Notes under the pieces: model-generated
The model's input: only the letters and a program-made list of their open reading frames with translations
The model's database searches: none
Told to the model about the DNA's origin: nothing
In this document: in pieces, positions 53,707 to 63,638 of the stretch
Position numbering within the stretch: position 1 is the stretch's first letter
How the letters are laid out: every line of letters begins with the position of its first letter
Translations under genes and position numbers: made by a program
Assembly (NCBI GenBank): GCA_017442185.1
Contig: JAFSAT010000040.1
Coordinates: forward strand, 38,576-102,575
Direction: 5' to 3'
DNA: 64,000 bases
Origin: Bacteroidaceae bacterium
Lineage (GTDB): Bacteria > Bacteroidota > Bacteroidia > Bacteroidales > Bacteroidaceae

Positions 53707-56112
53707 TCATTTTACAAAAATCTTTTTGCCGTTTCTGATGAGCAGTCCTTTTGCATTCTCATCTGTGCGGCGACCGCCAAGGTCGTATGTTGCGTTGTCG
53801 AAGTTAAGTTCGCCGTTGCTCTCTATGGTGACATTTTCAATGAGTGTTGTGCCACCCTCGCCTCTTAGTTCGATGCTCATCTGTTGTCCGGCTGTGCTGC
53901 CAAAGAGGGTGTTGTAGTCGGGGCCTTGGAAATAGGCACGGTGAGGTTTCACTGTGAGTGATGCTGTTGCGTTCATCACTTTGTTGTTCGACAGGTAGTA
54001 GCTCTTGGATAGTTCGTTTGCATTGGTGATGTTCAGCAGGCTGTATGTTCCAAGCATGCTCCAATCACCGTCGCTGTTTTTTGTTGTTGAGGCGTTGGCT
54101 GTGGGAATGGTCATGTCACCGTATGCGGCCGAGAGTGATGTGACATCAGTTTCGCCGTTGTTCTTCCAGATGTAGGGCACTCCGGCCATGGGGGTGCTCA
54201 CCTCGGTGAACAGCAGCTTGTTGCCATCTTTGCTGTCTATTGTGTAGAATGTCAGTGTCTCTGTGCTATTCTCGTCGGGCGTAAATGGAAGTGTCACTGT
54301 ACCCAATTTCCCGGCTGCGAATGTGCGGTTGAATGTGACAGACTCCACATTTGTGCGGTTAGTGAATGTGATTCCGTCGGGGTCGTTTATGGTGAGCATA
54401 CCGTCGCCCTCAGTCTCGCAGGGATAGCCGATATACACTTTCTTGCCACCAAGAGTGGGTGCCGCATCAAATTCGGTGTCGCTGTTGCCCACTTTTATAT
54501 CCTGTCCCCATATATGGCTGCTCTGTGCCGACTGCATGATATAAGCAGCCTCGCCGCTTGCAAATTTCGATGAGGGCAGGCCGCTGTTTGTTGCAATGTT
54601 GACGCCGCCTATTCTATAACCATAGACGCGGCCTGTGAACTTTTCGTTATCATAGTAGTTGCCCGAAAGTGTGCCTGCGTCGGCGTAGTATCCTACAATT
54701 GCGCCATATTCTTTTGCTGCATCTATCGAACTATTGAAATAGCAGTTTCTAATGTTGGCATTTTGTGCAAAACCAACAATTCCGCCGGTGGCCATTTTCT
54801 CAGATACTATATCTCCGTTATTGTAGCTGTTGCTGCATGTAAGGCGAGTGCTCATGGAGTTAAATAGTTTTCCTGCAATGCCGCCTACATAACCATTGGC
54901 CGAGTATATTGCTCCGGTATTGTAACAGTTTGTGATGTCGCATTTTGCCACTCCTGCAATTCCGCCGAGGTCGCCTGTGGTGCTATTCTCGCTCCTGATA
55001 TCACCGGTGTTGTAACAATTTGTTATCAGACATTCGTTGTCTGCGGTCTCTCCGATTATACCACCTTGTCCGTAGTGAATTGCGGCTGTACTGGTGTAAT
55101 TGCCTGTGTTGTAACAGCCGTTTATTTCGCATCCCCATGCTTTTCCTACTATACCTCCCGATTCGCCCATATATGTGCATTTTATATCACCGGTATTGTA
55201 GCAATCTTTTATTAATCCGGAGAATGCCACCATTCCTATTATGCCTCCTCCGTTGCGCTTCACACTAAAATTTCCGGTGTTAAAACAGTTTTCAATTGTT
55301 GCGGTTCCGATAGAACCGGCAATGCCTCCCGAAGAATCGCTTAAGTATAGCGTTGAACTGTTGTTTGAACAGTTGCGTATCTCTACGCTGACTTGTTGCG
55401 AACCGCCTATTATTCCGGCAGTGTAACCGTATCCGTTAATATTTGCATGGTTATGACAATCTTCTATAATCAGGCCGGTGTTTGCCTCTGTGGAGCTGCT
55501 TTTATCACATCCTCCTACAATTCCGCCGGTATACTGGTTTGATACTTTTACATACACACTGTTTGTGTTCCGGCAGTTTTTTACGGTTCCTCCACCAATG
55601 ACGGTGCCCACGAAAATGCCTGTTTTATTGTAACCTAAGTAATGCGAATCGGTGATAGTCAGATTCTTTATGGTGCCGTTTGCCATGAAACCGAAAAGTC
55701 CGGCACTTGCTTTGCTATCTTGGTTGACTACATAGATACCGGATATTGTTTTACCGTTGCCATCGAATATACCGCCGAATGCGGCTGTGCTGCTGTTGCC
55801 AATGGGTGTCCATTGGTTTACGCTTTGTCCGCTTATTATAGTTGCTTTGTAAATGTTATAACTTGCTCCGGTTTTGGTAATAATCAGTTTGTTTGTCGTA
55901 AGATTCTCGTTCAGCACAATGTTGTTTGTGAGAATAGCATTGATGTCTGTGTTACCGGCATTAACCTGTGTGGCAAACCAAGTGAGTTCTTCGGCTGTGC
56001 CCAATTGGTAATAGTCGTTTCCATCAATAGTAGTTGTGGATGGCGTCTCTTCTGCTCTTGTTATGAATGTTGCAAATAGTATAAGAAACGCTGCTGATAA
56101 AATTTTCTTCAT
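53707..56112 (-). CDS. GLUG-repeat surface protein with T9SS-like C-terminal tail
   Basis: 801 residues from ATG 56112. Signal peptide (ILSAAFLILFATFITRA), then about ten tandem GLUG-type repeats (GGIAGS...IENCFNTGNF, GGIVGKAWGCEINGCYNTGNY and so on), a beta-sandwich region, and a C-terminus of the type DLGGRRTDEN..GLLIRNGKKIFVK, which resembles the Bacteroidales C-terminal sorting tail. The frame extends to 56184, but the -7 element at 56164-56172 lies inside that extension. Its stop codon overlaps the longer start of the peptide gene. Likely an adhesin or surface-layer protein. Confidence 0.85.
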   Translation of the reverse strand: MKKILSAAFLILFATFITRAEETPSTTTIDGNDYYQLGTAEELTWFATQVNAGNTDINAILTNNIVLNENLTTNKLIITKTGASYNIYKATIISGQSVNQWTPIGNSSTAAFGGIFDGNGKTISGIYVVNQDSKASAGLFGFMANGTIKNLTITDSHYLGYNKTGIFVGTVIGGGTVKNCRNTNSVYVKVSNQYTGGIVGGCDKSSSTEANTGLIIEDCHNHANINGYGYTAGIIGGSQQVSVEIRNCSNNSSTLYLSDSSGGIAGSIGTATIENCFNTGNFSVKRNGGGIIGMVAFSGLIKDCYNTGDIKCTYMGESGGIVGKAWGCEINGCYNTGNYTSTAAIHYGQGGIIGETADNECLITNCYNTGDIRSENSTTGDLGGIAGVAKCDITNCYNTGAIYSANGYVGGIAGKLFNSMSTRLTCSNSYNNGDIVSEKMATGGIVGFAQNANIRNCYFNSSIDAAKEYGAIVGYYADAGTLSGNYYDNEKFTGRVYGYRIGGVNIATNSGLPSSKFASGEAAYIMQSAQSSHIWGQDIKVGNSDTEFDAAPTLGGKKVYIGYPCETEGDGMLTINDPDGITFTNRTNVESVTFNRTFAAGKLGTVTLPFTPDENSTETLTFYTIDSKDGNKLLFTEVSTPMAGVPYIWKNNGETDVTSLSAAYGDMTIPTANASTTKNSDGDWSMLGTYSLLNITNANELSKSYYLSNNKVMNATASLTVKPHRAYFQGPDYNTLFGSTAGQQMSIELRGEGGTTLIENVTIESNGELNFDNATYDLGGRRTDENAKGLLIRNGKKIFVK

Positions 56113-56163
56113 ACAATTCTTTTTAATTTGATATTGGGTTTTCAATAAAAATTCAGAAAGTAT

Positions 56164-56172
56164 GCAAAAATA
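56164..56172 (-). promoter_or_regulatory. Putative -7 element for the GLUG-repeat gene
   Basis: Minus-strand TATTTTTGC matches TAnnTTTGC, 51 bp before the chosen ATG. Confidence 0.5.
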
Positions 56173-56192
56173 GCAAAAAGTCATCCAATTAC

Positions 56193-56649
56193 CCCCCCAT
56201 TAAGTTAATTGTAGTTAATTTTAGTTTTTAACATAAAAATGTAACGTTTTTTATGTTAAAATGTAATAAAATGGTCTGTTTTATATAATAAAGGTTCTCT
56301 GTTTTTTTCTTTTTACGGTCATATATCCGGCTATTCACTGTAATGTAACTAAGGGAGACCTGCTTTAAAACTATTCTCAATTAATTACGAAGTAAAATTT
56401 AAACAGTTTCTAAATATAAGCAGCTTCCTTCCCACAAATGTTAAATTGTTTGTAAAATAGTGAAAAACCGATTATATTTGTAATCGATGATTGCTGCATG
56501 TGTTTATTGGCTGCTTTTGCAGCATTAAGAAGCTGTTTTTAATTTATGTTGTCGGTGTTTGTAGAATAAAAAATGATGATTGAAAAAGACAAAAACAGTT
56601 CCAAAATAATTTAGCTTCTGAATGGATATAAAATTTTACTCTCTATAAT
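56193..56649. other. Non-coding AT-rich gap with several inverted repeats
   Basis: No convincing ORF. Structures seen: AACATAAAA / TTTTATGTT (56230-56257), a half-site AATTTAAACAGTTTCT (56396-56411), and AGAAGCTGTTTTTAATT (56528-56544) with a partner AAAAACAGTTCC..AGCTTCT at 56591-56619, which together look like further members of the dispersed palindromic family. The dynamin-like gene's promoter was not identified. Confidence 0.5.
56528..56619. repeat. Dispersed palindromic repeat element, copy 4
   Basis: Left end AGAAGCTGTTTTTAATT, right side AAAAACAGTTCC followed by AGCTTCT. More diverged than copies 2 and 3. Confidence 0.45.
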
Positions 56650-58611
56650 ATGACTGACAATGCGAATTTGAAACAAGCGGTTGCTGATTTAGGTAGCGGT
56701 GGGCAGAGTGGCGCCTTTGACAATGTGATGATGATGCCCGAGAAGATTAATGATGTAAAAACCCGAATGATTAACTTTATCGACGGATTTCTTGAGAAGT
56801 ATAGAGGCCACTCTATTGATTCTGATGATTTTCGCGATGTTATATCGAGCCTCGACAGAGCGCGTAGGGAATTTGACTCCACACGTTTCTTTGTGCTGAT
56901 TGCCGGCCCTTTAAAGTCGGGAAAATCTTCGTTTGTGAATATTCTGACACGTAAATACATAAGCCCCACCGATGTGCTTGAATGTACGGCATTACCATCT
57001 ATCATAGGAAAGGCCACCGGAGACTTCTTGGGCAACATTGTAAGCTACCGACCTTGCAACGGTGTTAGTGACGAAGAGGCTTTTGAACATATCATAGATG
57101 TGTTGCGCGGCATTGAGGATTCTCGCGAACTATCCAATTATGTTGAGGCGCAGGTTGAGATTGCCAACGAGAGTAATCTCAAAAACAGGATTATGAATAA
57201 TCCCGACGATGCCATGATTGCCGCAATAGGTGTAGAAGGAAGCACATTCCTCAACGACCAGATGATGATAATAGATATGCCCGGCCTCGACGGTATTATT
57301 GCTAACCAAAATAATCCGCTATATAAACGTATGGTCGAGAGGGCCGATTTTATCTTTTTCGTGCAAAGTACAACATCGGCAATAAACGAGGCTACCGGAA
57401 ACTTTCTTATATGGTTGCTGAACAATGAAATAACAAACGTGCCGTTGCGTCTTATACACAACATTCACGACTCTATGTATTTTATAAAAGATGATATAAC
57501 CGATTCAAAATTAAGGCGACAGATTGAGCGTGCCGAGGAGTATATAAGGTCTAAATGGAAAGGGTATCACGATTTTAAGCACCACACACTCAATTTTGCA
57601 AAAATTGCAAGCATGGTGATAGAGAGTGATGGCGACAATGTGAAAGAGAAATTCAAAGAGGATTTGCTGTGCGTTAAAAAAGAATTTGAGGCTTTTGAAG
57701 AGGACACCGTAAATGCTCTAAAAGCCGAGAGACAGGCCATAAAGGATGGTAACAACATAAGAAAAGCAAGGGCAACAATGAGCCGTGCTTCTAAAAAACT
57801 CACTGATGCTGTCAATGCAATAGACGAGAAACTGTCGGCAATCCGCCTGCAACTTGAAACCTTGGACACTCTCAATGGTATAATTGAGATGACAGAGGTC
57901 TCTTTTGTCTCTTTACTGATGGATTTTGCAAACAAACTGTCGGCTGAGAGAATAGTTGACACTTATGAGGCGCGGGTGAGAGCTTTGACCGAAACGCCAA
58001 TATCGCGTGTAGCAGGGGATATATGGGGTAAAGAGCTTAAGGATGAGATTGATACTCTTGCAAAAGACTACGACAGAATTGCGCTGTTGGGCAAAGGCAG
58101 CAATGTGTATGTATTTCTGAAAAACACTCTTGGCAATCTGCTGAAGTCCCATTTTTCACAGCTTATAGATGAAAAAATATTGCCGCAACTGAGAATGGTG
58201 CTTCTCAATAATACTCCCAATCTGATGGCGGGTGTTGCGATAAACGAAGATAAATTGCCCCACTCGCTTTCTTCATTTGTGCCAAGATATTCGGATATTG
58301 AGGAGTATTATTATATTATTGGTCTGATAAGACGAAGAAAGTATTATAACGAAGAACTTTGGAAAGAGTATATAGTTGATTACAGAAACAGTGTAATCAA
58401 CGAACTGCCTAATAAATTGGATTTATATAAAAATAATGTGGCAGCTGTCATCGACGAGATATTCATAGAGTATAAGGGTGATATTAAGGCACGCCTCGAC
58501 AGTGCGGTGAATAGTGCAAAAGAGGCTCTTGATAAAGAGATTGGCTCTTTGAACAGCAAACGCAATCTGTTTGTTGAGATGCACACTTTGCTCGATGGAG
58601 CAGGTTTTTGA
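56650..58611 (+). CDS. Dynamin-like GTPase
   Basis: 653 residues. P-loop GPLKSGKSS at 86-94 and G3 DMPG at 209-212 define a dynamin-family GTPase; the G4 motif is not obvious (nearest LIHNIHD). After the GTPase domain come long amphipathic helices (about 340-470 and 590-650) of the stalk or assembly type. No strong hydrophobic hairpin is visible in this chain, so membrane attachment may depend on its partner. It lies 63 bp before the DUF697 gene in the same orientation, like the YcjX/YcjF pair of proteobacteria, although YcjX is a different GTPase family. Confidence 0.8.
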   Translation: MTDNANLKQAVADLGSGGQSGAFDNVMMMPEKINDVKTRMINFIDGFLEKYRGHSIDSDDFRDVISSLDRARREFDSTRFFVLIAGPLKSGKSSFVNILTRKYISPTDVLECTALPSIIGKATGDFLGNIVSYRPCNGVSDEEAFEHIIDVLRGIEDSRELSNYVEAQVEIANESNLKNRIMNNPDDAMIAAIGVEGSTFLNDQMMIIDMPGLDGIIANQNNPLYKRMVERADFIFFVQSTTSAINEATGNFLIWLLNNEITNVPLRLIHNIHDSMYFIKDDITDSKLRRQIERAEEYIRSKWKGYHDFKHHTLNFAKIASMVIESDGDNVKEKFKEDLLCVKKEFEAFEEDTVNALKAERQAIKDGNNIRKARATMSRASKKLTDAVNAIDEKLSAIRLQLETLDTLNGIIEMTEVSFVSLLMDFANKLSAERIVDTYEARVRALTETPISRVAGDIWGKELKDEIDTLAKDYDRIALLGKGSNVYVFLKNTLGNLLKSHFSQLIDEKILPQLRMVLLNNTPNLMAGVAINEDKLPHSLSSFVPRYSDIEEYYYIIGLIRRRKYYNEELWKEYIVDYRNSVINELPNKLDLYKNNVAAVIDEIFIEYKGDIKARLDSAVNSAKEALDKEIGSLNSKRNLFVEMHTLLDGAGF

Positions 58612-58674
58612 ACAACTGATAAAATTAATGACAGCTACTCGAACATTTAAAAGAAAGTAAGATAATCTCAGGCT

Positions 58675-59544
58675 ATGAAGAAAAATACACTGTTTTTGGC
58701 AATGTTTGCCATGCTTATGCTTGTAGGTCTTGTTGTCATTGGAAATGTAATTATAATAGGCGATAAGATTGCGGTTGTGCATCCTTTTCTGTCGTGGTTC
58801 TATTATGTCTTGATAGCGATTCTTTTGCTGTGGCTTATAGTGTTGCCGTTTGTGCGTACACTTTCGGCACCGGAACTGAAAGGTAATATAGCAGCCGATG
58901 TGGAGCAGATGACCCCCTCGCAGTTTAACGAATATTTAGGTAAACTTAAATTAACGGTAGAGGAGCAGAAGATTATGAAAAGAGCCGAGTCGCGCAAGGA
59001 GACTCTCTTGCAGATTCTTCTCGACAGGCAGAATGAGGCGAAAAATACAGTGAAGTCTGCAGCTGTGGATCTGTTTTTCATTACCGCAGTTTCGCAGAAT
59101 GGAGCATTTGACATATTGTCGGCCCTTGTTGTTAATTTCCGCATGATAAATAAAATTGTTGCACACATGGGGTTCAGGCCTACGGTGTATCAAATGTTCA
59201 AAATATATTTCTCTGTTGTATCTGCGTCGTTAATGGTGATGGCGGTGGATGATATTCTGGAGGATGTAACAGCCGAAACAATGATTGGCTTTGTGGGTGG
59301 AGGTGTCATTAAAACGCTTTTCACATCGGCAGCAAATGGTGCAGCCAATTCTCTTGTGTGCATGCGTGTGGGATATACAACCATAAGGTATCTCGAAATT
59401 GGAGAGAAAAACTTTATGAGTGATAAATCGGCTGTGCGCAAGCATGTGCGAGGGCAAATAAGAGCCAATGTAAAGGGTGTGGCAAAGGATATTGCACTGC
59501 ACTGTGGAAAGAGAGCCTCAAAGGCTTTGAACCTTAACTTATAA
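58675..59544 (+). CDS. DUF697 family membrane protein
   Basis: 289 residues. Two N-terminal membrane helices (about 5-28 and 40-62), a coiled region (KLTVEEQKIMKRAESRKETLLQILLDRQ), then the DUF697 core (SAAVDLFFITAVSQNGAFDI, NFRMINKIVAHMGFRP) with further hydrophobic stretches near 190-225. DUF697 proteins (YcjF, UPF0283) repeatedly neighbour GTPases and are thought to tether them to the membrane. It is most likely the partner of the dynamin-like protein upstream. Confidence 0.8.
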   Translation: MKKNTLFLAMFAMLMLVGLVVIGNVIIIGDKIAVVHPFLSWFYYVLIAILLLWLIVLPFVRTLSAPELKGNIAADVEQMTPSQFNEYLGKLKLTVEEQKIMKRAESRKETLLQILLDRQNEAKNTVKSAAVDLFFITAVSQNGAFDILSALVVNFRMINKIVAHMGFRPTVYQMFKIYFSVVSASLMVMAVDDILEDVTAETMIGFVGGGVIKTLFTSAANGAANSLVCMRVGYTTIRYLEIGEKNFMSDKSAVRKHVRGQIRANVKGVAKDIALHCGKRASKALNLNL

Positions 59545-59576
59545 AAAATAGAACCACTCGGATAAATCCCAAATAA

Positions 59577-59594
59577 ATTCAAACAGCTGTTTAC
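59577..59594. repeat. Half-site of the dispersed palindromic motif
   Basis: AATTCAAACAGCTGTTTA: one arm of the motif fused to its own inverted core (AAACAGCTGTTT is itself palindromic). Located between the DUF697 and ruvB genes. Confidence 0.5.
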
Positions 59595-59669
59595 CCGATT
59601 TTGTCGATGCAAATTCTGTTCGCTTGCAACTTGTGGCTGTTTTATGTGGAAGTTTACCGTTTTTACGCT

Positions 59670-59678
59670 ATCTTCGCA
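59670..59678 (+). promoter_or_regulatory. Putative -7 element for ruvB
   Basis: TATCTTCGC, the same variant as before mutS and prfB, 25 bp before the ATG. Confidence 0.4.
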
Positions 59679-59703
59679 AGATGTAATCAACAACACATGA
59701 ATA

Positions 59704-60720
59704 ATGGACGCAGAATTTGACATTCGTGGAAGACATAGCGACAAGGAATTTGAAAATGCGTTGCGCCCGTTGGCGTTTCACGATTTTAGCGGACAGGATA
59801 AGATTGTGAGTAATCTGCGCATTTTTGTGCAGGCTGCCAAGATGCGCGGCGAATCGCTCGACCATGTTCTGCTACACGGCCCTCCGGGATTGGGAAAGAC
59901 AACGCTCAGCAATATAATTGCCAATGAATTGGGTGTAGGATTTAAGGTGACATCCGGCCCGGTGCTCGATAAGCCGGGCGACCTTGCAGGAATTCTCACC
60001 TCGTTGGAGCCTAATGACGTGCTGTTTATCGACGAAATTCATCGCCTTTCGCCCATTGTCGAGGAGTATCTCTATTCGGCAATGGAGGATTATCGTATAG
60101 ATATTCTCATAGACAAGGGGCCGTCGGCACGCTCGATACAGATAGACCTGAGTCCATTCACACTTATCGGTGCCACCACCCGAAGCGGACTGCTCACAGC
60201 TCCTCTGCGTGCGCGATTCGGCATTAATATGCACCTTGAGTATTACGACAGTGCCACGCTGGCAGGCATAATAGCTCGCTCGGCTCAGATTCTGCGTGTC
60301 CCCTTTGACGCTGAGGCTACTTTGGAGATTGCGCGTCGCAGCCGAGGAACGCCGCGTATCGCAAATGCTCTGCTGCGTCGTGTGCGCGATTTTGCGCAGG
60401 TGATGGGTGACGGGCGTATAACAAATTCTATTGCCAAAATGGCGCTCGAAGCTCTTAATATCGACCGCTACGGGCTGGATGAGATTGACAATAAGATTCT
60501 CTGCACCATAATAGATAAGTTTAAGGGTGGTCCGGTGGGCATAGGCACAATAGCCACAGCTTTGAGCGAAGATGCAGGCACGATAGAAGAGGTGTACGAG
60601 CCTTACCTCATAAAAGAGGGCTTCCTCAAACGAACACCTCGCGGACGCGAAGTTACCGACCTTGCTTACAAACATCTTGGACGCAGTCGCTATGGCGTGA
60701 GCGAAGGCTCGCTATTCTAA
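59704..60720 (+). CDS. ruvB: Holliday junction branch migration ATPase RuvB
   Basis: 338-residue AAA+ ATPase that drives branch migration with RuvA. Walker [10 protein letters not shown] at 59-67, Walker B FIDEIHRL (D110, E111), sensor region [12 protein letters not shown], and the C-terminal winged-helix domain ([25 protein letters not shown]). ruvA and ruvC are not in this window. The flippase gene follows after 32 bp. Confidence 0.97.
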   Translation: MDAEFDIRGRHSDKEFENALRPLAFHDFSGQDKIVSNLRIFVQAAKMRGESLDHVLLHGPPGLGKTTLSNIIANELGVGFKVTSGPVLDKPGDLAGILTSLEPNDVLFIDEIHRLSPIVEEYLYSAMEDYRIDILIDKGPSARSIQIDLSPFTLIGATTRSGLLTAPLRARFGINMHLEYYDSATLAGIIARSAQILRVPFDAEATLEIARRSRGTPRIANALLRRVRDFAQVMGDGRITNSIAKMALEALNIDRYGLDEIDNKILCTIIDKFKGGPVGIGTIATALSEDAGTIEEVYEPYLIKEGFLKRTPRGREVTDLAYKHLGRSRYGVSEGSLF

Positions 60721-60752
60721 AAAACAGAACCGACGAACAAAGGAATTTTTTT

Positions 60753-62240
60753 ATGTCCCGACTACAAGGTTTATTTAAAGATACGGTGATATATGGAATG
60801 AGCAGCATTGTGGGGCGATTCCTAAACTATCTGTTGGTGCCGCTCTACTCGTACAGCATGACTGCTGCATCGGGTAATTATGGTATTGTCACCAATGTGT
60901 ATGCGTGGACGGCTGTGCTGCTCACTCTGCTCACATTTGGCTTTGAAACAACATTCTTTCGCTTTTCGAACAAAGATGGAGCCGATGTCTCAAAAGTTTT
61001 TTCCATGGCCTTACAGGTGGTGGGTGCACTGTGTCTGTTTTTCCTGTTTGCTGTGCTTGGGCACATCAACACAGTATCATCGGCTCTCGGCTACGGGGAG
61101 AATCCCGAATTTGTGGTTATAATGTCTGTTGTTGTGTCGCTCGATGCCATGCAGGCCATCGTATTCGGACTATTACGCAGGCAGAAGCGTCCATGGAAGT
61201 TCGCAGGCTTAAAATTGTTGTTCATTGTATTTAATATTGCATTAAATCTGATTGCATTTTTGCTGCTTCCGTGGCTATACGAAAAGAATCCGGTTGAGGT
61301 GGGCCGCTTCTTCGACCCTGATAACCAGGCTTATTATATTTTCCTCATTAACCTTGTGTGTACGTCGCTGGTAACGTTTTTTCTTATTCCGGAGCTGAGG
61401 CTCTTTCGTTTCACCGCCGACAAGAGACTGCTTAGGGATATGCTGGCATATTCGTGGCCGCTGCTTCTTTTGGGAGTGGCGGGCATCCTTAATCTGCATG
61501 CTGATAAGATAATATACACATGGCTTGTTCCCGGACAAAAAGGACAAACAGAGCTGAGCATATATGGTGCGGTGGTGAAGGTGGCTGCCGTGATGGCTAT
61601 GCTGATGCAGGCTTTTCGCTTTGCCTATGAGCCCTTTGTCTTTGGCAACAGTATGGATAAGGATAGCAAGTTGCTGTATGCCAAGGCTATGAAGTTTTTT
61701 ATAATAGTGTCGCTGTTGGCTTTTTTGGCGGTTATGTTCTATATGGATATTCTGCGTCATCTTATTGCGCCCGACTATTGGGTGGGTATAAAGGTGATAC
61801 CTTTTGTTATGCTTGCCGAGATATTCATGGGAATATATTTTAACCTCTCATTTTGGTATAAGTTGAACGATGAGACATATTGGGGTGCCATATTCTCTTT
61901 TTTGGCCTGCGCTGTGCTCTTTGCCGTTAACATAATTTTTGTGCCGAGATACGGTTATATGGCGTGTGCGGCAGCTTCGTTGTCGGGTTATGCCGTGGCT
62001 ATGCTGCTATCCTATTTTGTAGGGCAAAGGCGCAACCCCATTGACTATGACCTGCGGGGAATTGGGCGATATGTGTTTTTGGCGGCACTTCTTTTTGCCG
62101 TATCGCAGATGTGGCCTTTTGAAAATAGTTGGGCAAGGATGGGGTGCAACACGTTGCTTTTGGCTTTGTATATAGTTTATTTCGTTAAGAAAGATTTACC
62201 GTTGAAACAGATTCCCTATGTAAACCGTTTTTTCAAGTAA
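60753..62240 (+). CDS. Oligosaccharide flippase family protein (Wzx-like)
   Basis: 495 residues with 12-14 membrane segments, matching polysaccharide biosynthesis (MATE/MVF superfamily) transporters that flip lipid-linked oligosaccharides. The N-terminal GMSSIVGRFLNYLLVPLYS is typical. The position after ruvB and without glycosyltransferases suggests a conserved stand-alone flippase rather than part of a capsule locus. Confidence 0.9.
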   Translation: MSRLQGLFKDTVIYGMSSIVGRFLNYLLVPLYSYSMTAASGNYGIVTNVYAWTAVLLTLLTFGFETTFFRFSNKDGADVSKVFSMALQVVGALCLFFLFAVLGHINTVSSALGYGENPEFVVIMSVVVSLDAMQAIVFGLLRRQKRPWKFAGLKLLFIVFNIALNLIAFLLLPWLYEKNPVEVGRFFDPDNQAYYIFLINLVCTSLVTFFLIPELRLFRFTADKRLLRDMLAYSWPLLLLGVAGILNLHADKIIYTWLVPGQKGQTELSIYGAVVKVAAVMAMLMQAFRFAYEPFVFGNSMDKDSKLLYAKAMKFFIIVSLLAFLAVMFYMDILRHLIAPDYWVGIKVIPFVMLAEIFMGIYFNLSFWYKLNDETYWGAIFSFLACAVLFAVNIIFVPRYGYMACAAASLSGYAVAMLLSYFVGQRRNPIDYDLRGIGRYVFLAALLFAVSQMWPFENSWARMGCNTLLLALYIVYFVKKDLPLKQIPYVNRFFK

Positions 62241-62261
62241 CGAACTTGATGAGGTTTTACA

Positions 62262-63638
62262 ATGGATTTTATAAGAGACATTTTAAGGGAATTGAGAGCG
62301 CACCTCGACCTTACGGCCGATAAAGAGAACGAAACTGCCGTTATTGAGAATGTGAGGCGTGCCGTAGACTTTCGTGGTGTTAATCTGTGGATTCTTGTGT
62401 TTGCGGTTTTTATTGCATCCATAGGTCTTAACATCGACTCTACTCCCATTATAATTGGCGCCATGCTTATTTCTCCACTCATGGGGCCTATCATAGGTAC
62501 GGGACTTGCTGTTGGTATAAACGATATGGAGCTGATGAAGCGCTCTCTGCGTAATTTGTTGGTTGCGTCGTTGTTTGCGGTGTTTGCAGCAACACTCTAC
62601 TTTTTAATTTCTCCGCTTAACGAGGCTCGGTCGGAGTTGTTGGCGCGCACATCGCCCACGCTCTACGATGTGATGATTGCTTTGATTGGCGGTGCTGCGG
62701 GTTTTTTGGCTCTTAGTACTACGGGGAATCACATACAGGTGATTATTGGTGTTGCAATCTCTACGGCTTTGCTGCCTCCGCTGTGCACAGTGGGTTTTGG
62801 CATTGCTTCGGGTAATTGGTTGTATGCGTTGGGTGCATTCTATCTGTTTTTTATTAATTCGGTGTTCATTGCCATATCTACATTTTTGAGTGTTCGTTTC
62901 TTTGGATTCGCGAGCAAGGTTTTTACCGACAGAGAGCATGAGCGACATGTGCGGCGGTCGTTGATTATAATATCGGTGGTGACTTTGTTGCCATCGGTGG
63001 TGTTGACGTATAATATTGTGCGGAAAACTGTTTATGAGCAGAATGCCGAGCGTTTTGTGGCTCGGGAACTTGATTTTCCGGGTGCTCGAATCATCGACAG
63101 TAATATAAATTATGAGAGTCGCACTATACAGGCGGTTTTTGTGGGACGCTATCTGCCAGATGCTCTTGTGGAGAGTGTCCGCGATAAGTTGCCCGAATAT
63201 CATCTGTCGGGTACTCGTCTGTTGGTGATGCAGGACGATGGCAGTCGCGACAGTGTAATGATTTCCTCTTTACGCAGCGAGATTCTTAAGGATTTTTATC
63301 TTAATGCTCAGCAACGTGTGGTGCAGCTTGATGCAGAGGTTGACAGTTTACGTGGGCATCTGGCGCAGTTGCAACGTTTTGCGGTGCTCGATTCTTTGGT
63401 GTATGGCGAGGCGCGTGTGCTGTTTCCCGGGGTGACCGGATTTTCCATGGGTGTTCTCTGGGGGCGAGATGGTGGCAGTCGGCAGGTGCGGCCCTATGTT
63501 TTTGGGCGTGTTGAGGTGTCGGGGGATGTGTCGGACGATGCTCGTGCGCGTATGGTGCAGTGGTTGCGTCGGCGCACGCAGGAGCCTGACATGATGGTTG
63601 AATTTTATACGTTAAGCACCGCAGCTGCAAATCCGTAG
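62262..63638 (+). CDS. DUF389 domain membrane protein
   Basis: 458 residues. The DUF389 core with several membrane helices is in the first ~280 residues (FIASIGLNIDSTPIIIGAMLISPLMGPI), with conserved Gly/Pro turns. The C-terminal ~180 residues form a soluble region with a predicted coiled segment around QQRVVQLDAEVDSLRGHLAQLQR. Function unknown. Its last 34 bases overlap the end of the convergent dnaG gene. Confidence 0.88.
   Translation: MDFIRDILRELRAHLDLTADKENETAVIENVRRAVDFRGVNLWILVFAVFIASIGLNIDSTPIIIGAMLISPLMGPIIGTGLAVGINDMELMKRSLRNLLVASLFAVFAATLYFLISPLNEARSELLARTSPTLYDVMIALIGGAAGFLALSTTGNHIQVIIGVAISTALLPPLCTVGFGIASGNWLYALGAFYLFFINSVFIAISTFLSVRFFGFASKVFTDREHERHVRRSLIIISVVTLLPSVVLTYNIVRKTVYEQNAERFVARELDFPGARIIDSNINYESRTIQAVFVGRYLPDALVESVRDKLPEYHLSGTRLLVMQDDGSRDSVMISSLRSEILKDFYLNAQQRVVQLDAEVDSLRGHLAQLQRFAVLDSLVYGEARVLFPGVTGFSMGVLWGRDGGSRQVRPYVFGRVEVSGDVSDDARARMVQWLRRRTQEPDMMVEFYTLSTAAANP

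Noticed and set aside
56113..56184. 24-residue upstream extension of the GLUG protein
   Set aside because: It contains the -7 element and would bury the signal peptide.
59872..60675. 267-residue minus-strand ORF inside ruvB
   Set aside because: Shadow of ruvB; no conserved motif.
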